Shown piece by piece: positions 15,309 through 22,808 of a stretch of DNA of 23,043 bases (position 1 is the stretch's first letter; every line of letters starts with the position of its first letter). The position numbers were made by a program, and so were the translations under genes. The stretch lies in NCBI GenBank assembly GCA_013153895.1, contig JAADDN010000063.1, positions 1 to 23,043 of the forward strand. Reading direction: 5' to 3'. Below the pieces are notes generated by a model. The model had not been told where the DNA came from and made no database searches. It saw nothing but the letters and a program-made list of their open reading frames with translations. The DNA comes from Thermoproteota archaeon (GTDB taxonomy: Archaea > Thermoproteota > Thermoprotei > Thermoproteales > Thermocladiaceae).

Positions 15309-18300
15309 ATTACTGCGAACCTTAGGGAGACTATCAGGAGCGTCCTGATCATAGGGTCGGGCCCCATAAAGATTGCGGAGGCTGCAGAGTTCGATTACTC
15401 GGGAACACAGGCTCTCAAGGCTGTGAAGGAGGAGGGCATCCGTACCATACTTATCAACCCTAATGTTGCTACGATCCAGACTTCTCACATATTTGCTGAT
15501 CGTGTGTATCTTGTTCCTCTGAAGGTTGAGTTTGTTGAGAAGGTTATTGAGCGTGAGAGGCCTGATGGTATAATGATAGGTTTTGGTGGTCAGACAGCTC
15601 TGAGTATTGGTGTCGAGCTCTGGAGGAGGGGAGTATTACAGAGGTATGGTGTGAAGGTTCTTGGAACTCCTATTGAGGGTATCGAGGCTGCTCTTGACCG
15701 TGATAAGTTTAAGGAGCTCATGCTATCTAGAGGGATTCCAGTACCTCCTAGCAGGGCAGCGTATAGTCCTGAGGAGGCTATAGAGATCGCTAAGGAGATA
15801 GGTTTCCCAGTCATAGTTAGAGTGAGCTTCAATCTTGGTGGTTCAGGATCGTTTGTTGCCTGGAGCTTAGAGGAGATGAAAGAACGTATCTATAGAGCAT
15901 TTGCTAATGCTGGTCTAGTAAAGTCTGTACTTGTTGAGAAGTATCTACATTTTTGGAAGGAGGTCGAGTATGAGATCATGCGTGATTATAAGGATAATGC
16001 GATAGCTATCGCATGTATGGAGAACATGGATCCTATGGGAGTACATACTGGAGAATCCATAGTTGTTGCACCATGTCAAACACTTACAGATAGAGAGTAT
16101 CAGTTAGGTAGAGATCTCTCTATTGCTGTAGCTAGAGCTATAGGACTGGTAGGTGAATGTAATGTACAGGTAGCATTATCACCTAACAGTGAGGATGCTT
16201 ACGTGATAGAGACTAATCCAAGAATGTCTAGATCTAGCGCATTAGCAAGCAAAGCTACAGGTTATCCTCTAGCTTACATAGCTGCAAAGCTTGCACTAGG
16301 ATACACATTAGATGAGCTTCTGAACAAGGTTACTGGCAGAACTAGTGCATGCTTTGAACCAAGTCTAGATTACGTAGTCGTCAAGGTTCCTCGCTGGGAT
16401 CTTCAGAAGTTTGACTATGTTGATAGAAGCATAGGTTCAGAAATGATGAGTGTTGGAGAGGTTATGGCTATTGGTAGAACATTGGAGGAAGCTCTTCAGA
16501 AGGCTATAAGAATGCTAGATATTGGAGAGCCAGGACTGGTTGGTGGACCAACATATGATGAGGAGATGAGTCTGGAGGAGGTAGTTGAGAAGTTGAGAAG
16601 TAGAGAACCATATTGGCCTCTATGGGCTGCTAAGGCATTTAAGATGGGTCTATCTGTAGATGATGTCTACAAGCTGACTGGTGTTGACAAGTTCTTTCTG
16701 AATGCTATCAAGAGAGTTGTCGATCTTTACGAGAAGTTGAAACATTACTCTGAGAGAGATCTCCTAGAGATGAGACCTGATCTCTTAATGCTGATTGGTG
16801 AGGCTAAGAGGCTAGGATTCTCTGATAAACAGATAGCGAAAGCATTGAAGACAGATGAGAAAAAGGTAAGAGAGATCAGAAAGAAGCTGATAGAGCCCGT
16901 GGTTAAACAGATTGATACTCTAGCTGCAGAGTGGCCTGCTCAGACTAACTACCTCTACCTGACTTATGGTGGAGATGAAGATGACATATCTTTCGAATCT
17001 ACTAAACCTAAGATAGTAGTGTTAGGTGCTGGCGGGTTCAGGATAGGTGTCAGTGTTGAATTTGATTGGGCAACAGTGAACTATACATACTATGCTAGAG
17101 AGCTAGGGTATGAGGTTATAGTAGTAAACTACAATCCTGAGACTGTATCAACAGATTGGGATATGAATGAGAAACTTTACTTTGACGAGATAACTCTCGA
17201 GAGAATATTAGACATATATGAGAAGGAGAAGCCTCTAGGTGTTGTAGCTTTCGTTGGTGGACAGATAGCGAATAATCTAGCAAAGAAGCTAGAGGATAAT
17301 AATGTACCTCTGATAGGTACTAAGGGCAGGAATGTCGATAGAGCAGAAGATAGAGAGAAGTTTAGTAAGCTGTTGGATAAGCTTGGTATAAAACAGCCTC
17401 CATGGATCTCTGCTAGATCTATAGAAGAGGTCCTCAAGTTTGCTGACGAAGTTGGCTATCCTGTGATAGTTAGACCAAGCTATGTTCTAAGTGGCTCAGC
17501 TATGGCTGTTGCATATAGTAGAGAGGAACTGTTAAGATATCTTAAGGCTGCTGCAAAAGTATCTCCAGAACATCCAGCTGTAGTAAGCAAGTTCATAGAT
17601 GAGGCTATTGAGGCAGAGATAGATGGAGTATCTGATGGAGGTAGACACACGATAGGAATATTTAATGAACATATTGAACATGCTGGTGTTCATAGTGGAG
17701 ATGCTATGATGGTTATACCAACGTTCAGGTTAAGCTCTAATGTTCTAGCAAAGATGAGAGATATCGCGATAACATTGGCTAAGGAGCTTGAGATTAAGGG
17801 ACCATTCAACATACAGTTCCTGGTTAAGGATGGAGAAGTATATGTGATAGAGCTCAACTTGAGAGCCAGCCGTTCAATGCCTTTTGCAAGCAAGGCTAAA
17901 GGAATAAATCTCATGGAGCTAGCTGTAAAAGCAACGTTAGGGAAGGGTCTAGAAATTGATGATGAGTTCTATGAGCCACCTAGCAGATGTTGGGCTGTGA
18001 AGAGTCCACAGTTCTCTTGGATAAAGCTCAGAAGAGCTTACCCATACCTTGGACCTGAGATGAGGAGTACTGGTGAAGTAGCAAGTTTAGGAGTAGACCT
18101 TAATGATGCGCTGCTCAAGTCCTGGCTTTCAACTACTCCAAGCAAGATTCCTGAGAAGACTATACTAATATACACATATTATGAGAGAGCTACACAACAG
18201 TTAACAAAGATTGCCGACTTATTATCAAGGTATAGATATGTCATAACTGTTGATGACTCCTATCTTGGAGGTAGAAATAACATAGAGTCGTACCCTAGGG

Positions 18301-18530
18301 AGAAGATAATGGAGATGATGTATAGAGGTGATATAGATCTAGTCATCACTAGTGGATATACGCCAGATAGAGATTATAGATTGAGAAGGACAGCGATAGA
18401 CTTGAACATACCTGTCATATTACATCACGATACTGCAAGAGCTCTAGCTGAAGCATTTGTATGGTATTGGTCTGGAGGTAAGTTCACGATATATGAGATG
18501 AGTGAGTACTGGAGGCTTAGTCAGATATAG
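15309..18530 (+). CDS. carB: Carbamoyl-phosphate synthase large subunit CarB, apparent ATT start
   Basis: Makes carbamoyl phosphate from bicarbonate, ATP and ammonia delivered by CarA, for pyrimidine and arginine synthesis. Two homologous ATP-grasp halves are visible: SVLIIGSGPIKIAEAAEFDYSG near the N-terminus, and IVVLGAGGFRIGVSVEFDW at about residue 580. ETNPRMSRSSALASKATGYPLA and ELNLRASRSMPFASKAKG are the matching ATP/Mg segments. A C-terminal allosteric MGS-like domain begins near residue 950. The first standard start codon in frame is GTG 15423, which would delete the nucleotide-binding IGSGP strand. The frame stays open to 15300, and ATT 15309 gives 1073 residues, equal to E. coli CarB. 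carA is not adjacent. Confidence 0.93.
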   Translation: MTANLRETIRSVLIIGSGPIKIAEAAEFDYSGTQALKAVKEEGIRTILINPNVATIQTSHIFADRVYLVPLKVEFVEKVIERERPDGIMIGFGGQTALSIGVELWRRGVLQRYGVKVLGTPIEGIEAALDRDKFKELMLSRGIPVPPSRAAYSPEEAIEIAKEIGFPVIVRVSFNLGGSGSFVAWSLEEMKERIYRAFANAGLVKSVLVEKYLHFWKEVEYEIMRDYKDNAIAIACMENMDPMGVHTGESIVVAPCQTLTDREYQLGRDLSIAVARAIGLVGECNVQVALSPNSEDAYVIETNPRMSRSSALASKATGYPLAYIAAKLALGYTLDELLNKVTGRTSACFEPSLDYVVVKVPRWDLQKFDYVDRSIGSEMMSVGEVMAIGRTLEEALQKAIRMLDIGEPGLVGGPTYDEEMSLEEVVEKLRSREPYWPLWAAKAFKMGLSVDDVYKLTGVDKFFLNAIKRVVDLYEKLKHYSERDLLEMRPDLLMLIGEAKRLGFSDKQIAKALKTDEKKVREIRKKLIEPVVKQIDTLAAEWPAQTNYLYLTYGGDEDDISFESTKPKIVVLGAGGFRIGVSVEFDWATVNYTYYARELGYEVIVVNYNPETVSTDWDMNEKLYFDEITLERILDIYEKEKPLGVVAFVGGQIANNLAKKLEDNNVPLIGTKGRNVDRAEDREKFSKLLDKLGIKQPPWISARSIEEVLKFADEVGYPVIVRPSYVLSGSAMAVAYSREELLRYLKAAAKVSPEHPAVVSKFIDEAIEAEIDGVSDGGRHTIGIFNEHIEHAGVHSGDAMMVIPTFRLSSNVLAKMRDIAITLAKELEIKGPFNIQFLVKDGEVYVIELNLRASRSMPFASKAKGINLMELAVKATLGKGLEIDDEFYEPPSRCWAVKSPQFSWIKLRRAYPYLGPEMRSTGEVASLGVDLNDALLKSWLSTTPSKIPEKTILIYTYYERATQQLTKIADLLSRYRYVITVDDSYLGGRNNIESYPREKIMEMMYRGDIDLVITSGYTPDRDYRLRRTAIDLNIPVILHHDTARALAEAFVWYWSGGKFTIYEMSEYWRLSQI

Positions 18531-18572
18531 GTTCTTCCTCATCTATCAGTGTATCCCGTCCTCATCATGTCT
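18517..18572 (-). ncRNA. Box C/D guide sRNA overlapping the 3' ends of two convergent genes
   Basis: Minus strand, 5' to 3': box C ATGATGA (18568-18562), 12-nt guide GGACGGGATACA, box D' CTGA (18549-18546), spacer TAG, box C' ATGAGGA (18542-18536), 11-nt guide AGAACCTATAT, box D CTGA (18524-18521). This is the full four-box order and spacing of archaeal C/D sRNAs. The N+5 rule predicts 2'-O-methylation of the U in UGUA-U-CCCGUCC and of the A in AUAU-A-GGUUCU; I could not place these targets. Box C contains the stop codon of the transporter-AAA+ gene, and box D lies antisense in the last codons of carB. No separate promoter is clear, so it may be cut from the transporter-AAA+ mRNA. RNA ends are estimates. 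Confidence 0.8.
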
Positions 18573-20538
18573 CTAAGCTCTCTCTAAGCTTGTTCATTAG
18601 TTCTTCAAGTTCCTGTATCTCTGTTCTAAAGAATGCTGATACTGTTGCACCCCACCTGTTCTTCACCTCGTTAAGTAGCTCATAAGCTTCTTCAAGTCTT
18701 TCTCTAGCTTTATCAAAGAGTAGGTTATTTATGAGAGCCTTCACCTCTGTTGTAAGTTCGTAAAGTCTTGAAAGTTCTTCAGGCATGTGAGCTTTAACGA
18801 ACGTGTAGTACTCATTAAGTTGATCTCTATTACTTATCAAGTATTTTAGTACTCTCAAGGTAGCAATCCTGAGCGTATATGGGTCTAGGGCTAGATCTCC
18901 TAGCTCAAGTGTTATGAGAGCTGTAACATAGAGAGCAACTTTGACTCTCGTCCTGTTACTTATAGGTACGTGCTCTATGAAGCTTGCTATTACTGGAGAT
19001 ATATGTTTAGCTATTGTGTCAAGGTTTGAATATACGAAGTCGAGGAGAGAGTTATGAACTAGCTTGACATCGTCCATAGATGCTATCGATGTTAAGGTCT
19101 CGAGCTCTCTTCTCAGTAACCATCCCTTAATTATGAGGTTCTCGGTCTCTTCAGGTGTAGCATAGTTTAAGAATGATCTTAGAGGAAACCTATCATATAG
19201 TGCTTGAAGCTCCTCATCGTCAGGTACTCTATTAGATGATGCATACACTGTCCAAGTCTTGACTGGTATCACCTTGTCTCCGTCATATATGACTCTCTCG
19301 TTCAGTATTGACAGTAGCGTGTTAAGTATTGCACTTGATGCGTTAAATATCTCGTCTAGCAGTGCTAGATCAGACTCAACTATGCTGTTAGCATATATTC
19401 TGACTACTCTTCCTTTAAGTAGCTCAGCTATGTCTATTGGACCAAGTATCTCCTCTAGATCTGTGAACTTGGTCAGCTGTCTGTAGAACCATTTTGCGTT
19501 GAGTAGCTTAGAGAGTGTGTATATTAGTGTCGTCTTTCCAGTTCCTGGTGGTCCTATTAGTACATAGTTCTCTCTAGATAGTAATGATATGAATATTCCT
19601 GTTATCTCATCCTCAAGCTTGTAGAACATGCTCTGCATCTTCAGGTACGCTTTCCTGATCTTCTCGACACTTGATCTTAAGCTAGTCTCCACATGTGATG
19701 TGTGTCGTCTCTCGTTTATAGGTCTTCCACCTACACATATGACTATGACAGATGATGTTACAAGTATCATTCCTAGTATCTCCATTGGAGTAATAATCAT
19801 CTTATGTAGAGCATATTCAACTATTATGGCAGATACAGGCTCAATGCTTAGAGCAAAGGCTACAACTGTTGGATCTAGATCCTCATGCGACATTCCTTCA
19901 AGCATGTAACATATATGAACAATTACTGCTAATAATGTACATAGTCCTAAGAGCTCTAACATATTTCTCACTCTAGTCATCGTGAATATTGATAACATGC
20001 CACTCATGGCTGCTGTTATCATGTATGTAGCAATGTTCAGTGCTTCAAAGTCATTATCTTCACAGAATCTATTATACAGTATTACATATATTGTGTAGAC
20101 TACTGCTAGAGCTATTCCAGCACAGAGCCCTATTATGCTGTATCTAGTTGCTTTGAAGAGCAGGAACACTCCAATCGTGTATAATGGTACTGTTATGAGG
20201 GCTGCTTTACCATCATATCCATCTATGAGCATTGTAAGTATTGGATATAGCTGAGCTATGAATGCTATGAATGCAGCATTAGTATACCTTATTCCTATGT
20301 AGAAGAGAGCCATGCTCAGTATGTTAAGTACTGATAGTACTGCTCCTCTAACTAGGACCTTCTCGTCTAGCAGTATCTTTCTACTTCGCATCTCTGCTAT
20401 ACCTATCATCGTAAGTATGAGGTAGACTAGGAAGGTGACTAATAGGTAGTTTCCCAGAGTAATAGCTAGCTCAGTGAGAGGATACGTCACTCCCCACAGT
20501 ATTCCAGCCGTTATAGCATATATCACAGCACGCCTCAT
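18565..20538 (-). CDS. Fusion of EamA/DMT transporter and MoxR/RavA AAA+ ATPase
   Basis: 657 aa. Residues 1-270 hold about ten hydrophobic segments with GILWGVTYPLTELA at the first and an inner repeat FYIGIRYTNAAFIAFIAQLYPI, typical of EamA drug/metabolite transporters. A hydrophilic linker (about 272-310) leads to an AAA+ module of MoxR/RavA type: Walker A GPPGTGKT (329-336), Walker B LALLDEIF (D395, E396), sensor Asn436 in YASSNR, and the family's ALYDRFPLR (R451). A helical C-terminal domain ends with a probable coiled coil. Both halves share one uninterrupted frame. Ten helices would put the ATPase in the cytoplasm. ATG 20538 is preferred over TTG 20559 because GAGGTGA ends four bases before it. 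Substrate and partners are unknown; no VWA gene is near. Confidence 0.88.
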   Translation of the reverse strand: MRRAVIYAITAGILWGVTYPLTELAITLGNYLLVTFLVYLILTMIGIAEMRSRKILLDEKVLVRGAVLSVLNILSMALFYIGIRYTNAAFIAFIAQLYPILTMLIDGYDGKAALITVPLYTIGVFLLFKATRYSIIGLCAGIALAVVYTIYVILYNRFCEDNDFEALNIATYMITAAMSGMLSIFTMTRVRNMLELLGLCTLLAVIVHICYMLEGMSHEDLDPTVVAFALSIEPVSAIIVEYALHKMIITPMEILGMILVTSSVIVICVGGRPINERRHTSHVETSLRSSVEKIRKAYLKMQSMFYKLEDEITGIFISLLSRENYVLIGPPGTGKTTLIYTLSKLLNAKWFYRQLTKFTDLEEILGPIDIAELLKGRVVRIYANSIVESDLALLDEIFNASSAILNTLLSILNERVIYDGDKVIPVKTWTVYASSNRVPDDEELQALYDRFPLRSFLNYATPEETENLIIKGWLLRRELETLTSIASMDDVKLVHNSLLDFVYSNLDTIAKHISPVIASFIEHVPISNRTRVKVALYVTALITLELGDLALDPYTLRIATLRVLKYLISNRDQLNEYYTFVKAHMPEELSRLYELTTEVKALINNLLFDKARERLEEAYELLNEVKNRWGATVSAFFRTEIQELEELMNKLRESLET

Positions 20539-20542
20539 GATC

Positions 20543-20549
20543 TCACCTC
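20543..20549 (-). promoter_or_regulatory. Shine-Dalgarno sequence of the transporter-AAA+ gene
   Basis: Minus-strand GAGGTGA, a perfect match to the 16S rRNA 3' end, lies 4 nt before ATG 20538. It decides that start against the TTG at 20559. The element is unusual here, since most first genes in the window seem leaderless. Confidence 0.75.
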
Positions 20550-20604
20550 GCGAGAGCAAGAGACGAACCGGGGAAAGCTAGATCAAGTAGTACAACTACG
20601 AACC

Positions 20605-20615
20605 TAATTATAAAT
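20605..20615 (-). promoter_or_regulatory. Probable TATA box of the transporter-AAA+ gene
   Basis: Minus-strand ATTTATAATTA would start transcription near 20584 and give a leader of about 45 nt that includes the Shine-Dalgarno sequence. The sequence is nearly symmetric and could also act on the plus strand. Confidence 0.45.
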
Positions 20616-20629
20616 CCTCTCTCGCATAG

Positions 20630-20639
20630 AATTAAAAAC
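20630..20639 (+). promoter_or_regulatory. Probable TATA box of the ftr homologue
   Basis: AATTAAAAAC is centred about 27 nt before GTG 20662, consistent with a leaderless transcript and with that GTG as the start. The stronger-looking TAATTATAAAT at 20605 is the alternative and would give a 26-nt leader. Confidence 0.4.
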
Positions 20640-20661
20640 TTCAGAAGCTGAGCGTTAAGAA

Positions 20662-21654
20662 GTGACTAGGAAGGTATTTGAGAGATCTTTCACGTATAGA
20701 GGAGTAGAAATAGAGGATACAGAGATCGAAGCGTTCGACGGAATCTTCATGAGAATACTCGTAACTGCTGAGAGAGGTATAAAACCGAAAGATAGAGAAA
20801 GTCCATGGTTAGAAGATGATGAGCTTAGATGGATAGCGTATAGAGCTACGGCAACACCTGCCATAGTTGTTGGAAGATTAGAAGCAGGTACAGAAATGTA
20901 TGTTCCTCCCGATAAGACGCCAGATGGTAGAGAAGGCATAGTTATACAGTACTGGTATAATTATAGGAAGGATGTTCCACTTGAAGAACAGGTGAGAAAG
21001 TTCTGGAAAGAGGTATCTATCAGGATCAGGCAAGACATACTCTCATGCTCTGGAGGCACTTCAAGAGTATTCAACTACCTTCCTACTGAACTTGAGAAAG
21101 GTAGAATAGATACGTACGAGCTTGTTGGAAAATGTGGTGGAGGATACGAGAGAATTGAGGTGAGGTACGGAGGAAGAGAGATGATTATTATACCTCTCAT
21201 GAGTGGGTTCGATTTTGAGATAGAGAGAACTCTCGGATATGGTATAGGTATTGCAGGTGCTGCATTATGGGTGTTCTGTACAGATGTTAATGGATGTAGA
21301 GAAGCTTGTAGGGAAGCTGTGAAGAGATTATATAATGTTGAGGGATGTATAACACCATTCGGAGCATGTCCTTCTGGTTCATTACCTGAGAATTATCCTC
21401 CTATTGGACCACCAACAAACTATTATTACTGTCCAACTCTTAGAAACGTTGTTAAGGATAGTAAAGTTCCTGAAGGTGTTAAATCAATATATGAGATAGT
21501 TATAAATTGTATTAATATTGATAGCTTGAGGAGAGCTGTGAAGGAGGCTGTGGACGTGTTATCGAGATATCCTGATGTTATTGCTATATCAGCAGCTAAC
21601 TATGGTGGTAGACTTGGTAAGCTTGTTGCAAGGTTAGTTGACTTACTTAGCTAG
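20662..21654 (+). CDS. ftr: Formylmethanofuran:tetrahydromethanopterin formyltransferase homologue
   Basis: Ftr moves a formyl group between methanofuran and tetrahydromethanopterin in archaeal C1 metabolism. Family marks: YRGVEIEDTEIEAFDGIFMR at 12-31, YVPPDKTPDGREGIVIQ at 80-96, YGIGIAGAALW at 193-203, YYCPT at 255-259, PEGVKSIYEIVIN (270-282) with Glu278, and ISAANYGGRLGKL at 309-321. Length is 330 aa against about 297 for methanogen enzymes; the extra lies in a longer N-terminus and a Lys/Asp/Glu-rich stretch around 40-60. Nine cysteines are present, several clustered at 206-236. GTG start. No fwd, mch or mtd gene is next to it, so the direction and pathway of use are open. Confidence 0.9.
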   Translation: MTRKVFERSFTYRGVEIEDTEIEAFDGIFMRILVTAERGIKPKDRESPWLEDDELRWIAYRATATPAIVVGRLEAGTEMYVPPDKTPDGREGIVIQYWYNYRKDVPLEEQVRKFWKEVSIRIRQDILSCSGGTSRVFNYLPTELEKGRIDTYELVGKCGGGYERIEVRYGGREMIIIPLMSGFDFEIERTLGYGIGIAGAALWVFCTDVNGCREACREAVKRLYNVEGCITPFGACPSGSLPENYPPIGPPTNYYYCPTLRNVVKDSKVPEGVKSIYEIVINCINIDSLRRAVKEAVDVLSRYPDVIAISAANYGGRLGKLVARLVDLLS

Positions 21655-21990
21655 CTCACTCTGTATGAGCTTCTCTGCTTCTTCTGGACTCATCTTAGCT
21701 ATGTCCCACAGTTTCATGCCTTCATGTACAATATAGTTGAGTGATCTAGACTTCTGAAATCTCTTCCTAGTCTCACTCTTTATGAGGTTCCTTATGACTA
21801 ATTTTTTCAGGAACATTGATACTCGAACTATGGTTCTCTGATCAATCTTCTCGCCAGCAACTCTGAGGAGAAGTTTTGCTCTGATAGTCACTCTTCTTCC
21901 CTTGCTCTCATATATGATCTTGACCAGTGCCTGTATTAGTCTTCTCTCGAACTCCTTGTTTGAGTTATCTTTCTGCGAGTGTTCGTTCAC
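21643..21990 (-). CDS. Small basic protein, probable winged-helix DNA-binding protein
   Basis: 115 aa, not assigned to a named family. Helix-rich and basic, with a pattern of helix (EFERRLIQALVKIIYESKG), strand-turn-helix (RVTIRAKLLLRVAGEKIDQR), a long helix (TIVRVSMFLKKLVIRNLIK) and a basic loop (SETRKRFQKSRSLNYIVHEG). This order fits a winged helix, and a role as a local regulator is only a guess. No membrane segment or cysteine is present. GTG start at 21990 has GGAGAGA six or so bases upstream, and a TATA box lies 37 nt before it. The 3' end overlaps ftr by 12 bp. The conserved-type C-terminus SPEEAEKLIQSELAK is helical. Confidence 0.7.
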   Translation of the reverse strand: MNEHSQKDNSNKEFERRLIQALVKIIYESKGRRVTIRAKLLLRVAGEKIDQRTIVRVSMFLKKLVIRNLIKSETRKRFQKSRSLNYIVHEGMKLWDIAKMSPEEAEKLIQSELAK

Positions 21991-22022
21991 GATCTTCTCT
22001 CCACGTGTATTGTTCTCTAGGT

Positions 22023-22031
22023 CTTATATTA
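22023..22031 (-). promoter_or_regulatory. Probable TATA box of the 115-aa gene
   Basis: Minus-strand TAATATAAG lies between the pdxT stop and the 115-aa gene, 37 nt before its GTG. It suggests independent transcription with a leader of about 10 nt, enough to include the GGAGAGA ribosome binding sequence only partly. Confidence 0.4.
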
Positions 22032-22042
22032 ACGTATCGGTC

Positions 22043-22678
22043 CTATCTTTGTTGAAATCCTGCTACTTCAGTTATGAAGTATTTATGTACTCTAGTGTCT
22101 AGAACTAGCTCGGGATGGAATGCGCATGCAAGCATGTTTCTCTGACGTACCATGACTATGAGCTCTCCATACTTCTCGTGTCTCAACGTAGCTAGTGGCT
22201 GTGCATCGTTCCATAATTTTACTGCTGCAGGAGCTCTTATGAACACTGCTCTGAAGGGCTTTTCTCCAAGTACTGGTATCTTGAGATCTATCTCGAAGGA
22301 CTCTCTCTGTCTTCCAAACACGTTCCTTATCACTGACATGTCCATGACTCCTAGAAGAGGTTGAGAAGTCTCTCCTACTACTGCATCTCTCACCTCTTTA
22401 GCCATCATGACCATGCCAGCACAGGTTCCAAGTACTGGTAATCCATTCTCTATACGTTCCTTCAATTTGTCTAGTATTCCTGTTCTTCTTGATAAGAAGC
22501 CTATTGTTGTTGATTCTCCACCAGGTATAGTTATGAGGTCTATATTTGATAGATGTTCAACCTTCTTCACAAGCACTATCCTGTAACTTATGTTCAATTC
22601 TCTTAATGCTCTCTCTAGAGCTTGAACATGTTCCTCAATGTCTCCCTGTAATGCTAGTACTCCCGCTATGATAGTCAT
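22043..22678 (-). CDS. pdxT: Pyridoxal 5'-phosphate synthase glutaminase subunit PdxT
   Basis: Class I glutamine amidotransferase that frees ammonia from glutamine for PdxS in vitamin B6 (PLP) synthesis. The 211-aa protein begins with GVLALQGDIEEHVQAL and carries IPGGEST (51-57), the nucleophile elbow GTCAGM with C86, FGRQRESFE (121-129), and the catalytic H188 and E190 in CAFHPEL. The triad is complete and the length is normal. The partner pdxS is not in the window, whereas the two are adjacent in many genomes. A TATA-like element is centred 28 nt before the ATG. Confidence 0.96.
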   Translation of the reverse strand: MTIIAGVLALQGDIEEHVQALERALRELNISYRIVLVKKVEHLSNIDLITIPGGESTTIGFLSRRTGILDKLKERIENGLPVLGTCAGMVMMAKEVRDAVVGETSQPLLGVMDMSVIRNVFGRQRESFEIDLKIPVLGEKPFRAVFIRAPAAVKLWNDAQPLATLRHEKYGELIVMVRQRNMLACAFHPELVLDTRVHKYFITEVAGFQQR

Positions 22679-22700
22679 ATCACGGTAAGGTATGTGAGGA

Positions 22701-22711
22701 TAGTTTTAACG
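22701..22711 (-). promoter_or_regulatory. Probable TATA box of pdxT
   Basis: Minus-strand CGTTAAAACTA is centred about 28 nt before the pdxT ATG, predicting a leaderless mRNA. It starts only about 9 nt past box D of the C/D sRNA, so pdxT could also receive read-through from that RNA. Confidence 0.45.
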
Positions 22712-22715
22712 TATT

Positions 22716-22772
22716 CTCATCAGCTACATAAGCGGTCCTCACTACTCAGCATACCCGTTAGTCATCACGTTT
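22716..22772 (-). ncRNA. Box C/D guide sRNA between rfcS and pdxT
   Basis: Minus strand, 5' to 3': box C GTGATGA (22768-22762), 12-nt guide CTAACGGGTATG, box D' CTGA (22749-22746), spacer GTA, box C' GTGAGGA (22742-22736), 12-nt guide CCGCTTATGTAG, box D CTGA (22723-22720). All four boxes occur in order with canonical spacing in a gene-free region. By the N+5 rule the targets would be the C in CAUA-C-CCGUUAG and the A in CUAC-A-UAAGCGG; I could not place them in rRNA or tRNA from memory. A minus-strand TATA box is centred 26 nt before the predicted 5' end. The terminal stem is weak, and exact RNA ends are estimated. Confidence 0.85.
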
Positions 22773-22780
22773 TTATAATT
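22772..22780 (+). promoter_or_regulatory. Probable TATA box of rfcS
   Basis: TTTATAATT is centred about 33 nt before the rfcS ATG and predicts a start near 22802 with a leader of about 7 nt. It touches the predicted 5' end of the C/D sRNA on the other strand. Confidence 0.5.
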
Positions 22781-22791
22781 TATAGAAATCT

Positions 22792-22800
22792 CCTATATAA
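22792..22800 (-). promoter_or_regulatory. Probable TATA box of the C/D sRNA
   Basis: Minus-strand TTATATAGG is centred 26 nt before the predicted sRNA 5' end near 22770. It lies inside the rfcS core promoter region, between the rfcS TATA box and the rfcS start. Confidence 0.5.
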
Positions 22801-22808
22801 GTGTACTG

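Noticed and set aside
15423..18530. carB starting at GTG 15423
   Set aside because: This would remove the IGSGP nucleotide-binding strand, which is intact and in frame upstream.
19600..19760. Possible separate start for the AAA+ part of the fusion gene
   Set aside because: No TATA box or ribosome binding sequence near the Met codons in the linker, and no stop or frameshift between the two halves.
20546..20555. Short palindrome around CTCGCGAG upstream of the transporter-AAA+ gene
   Set aside because: It overlaps the Shine-Dalgarno region and is too short to support an operator or terminator call.
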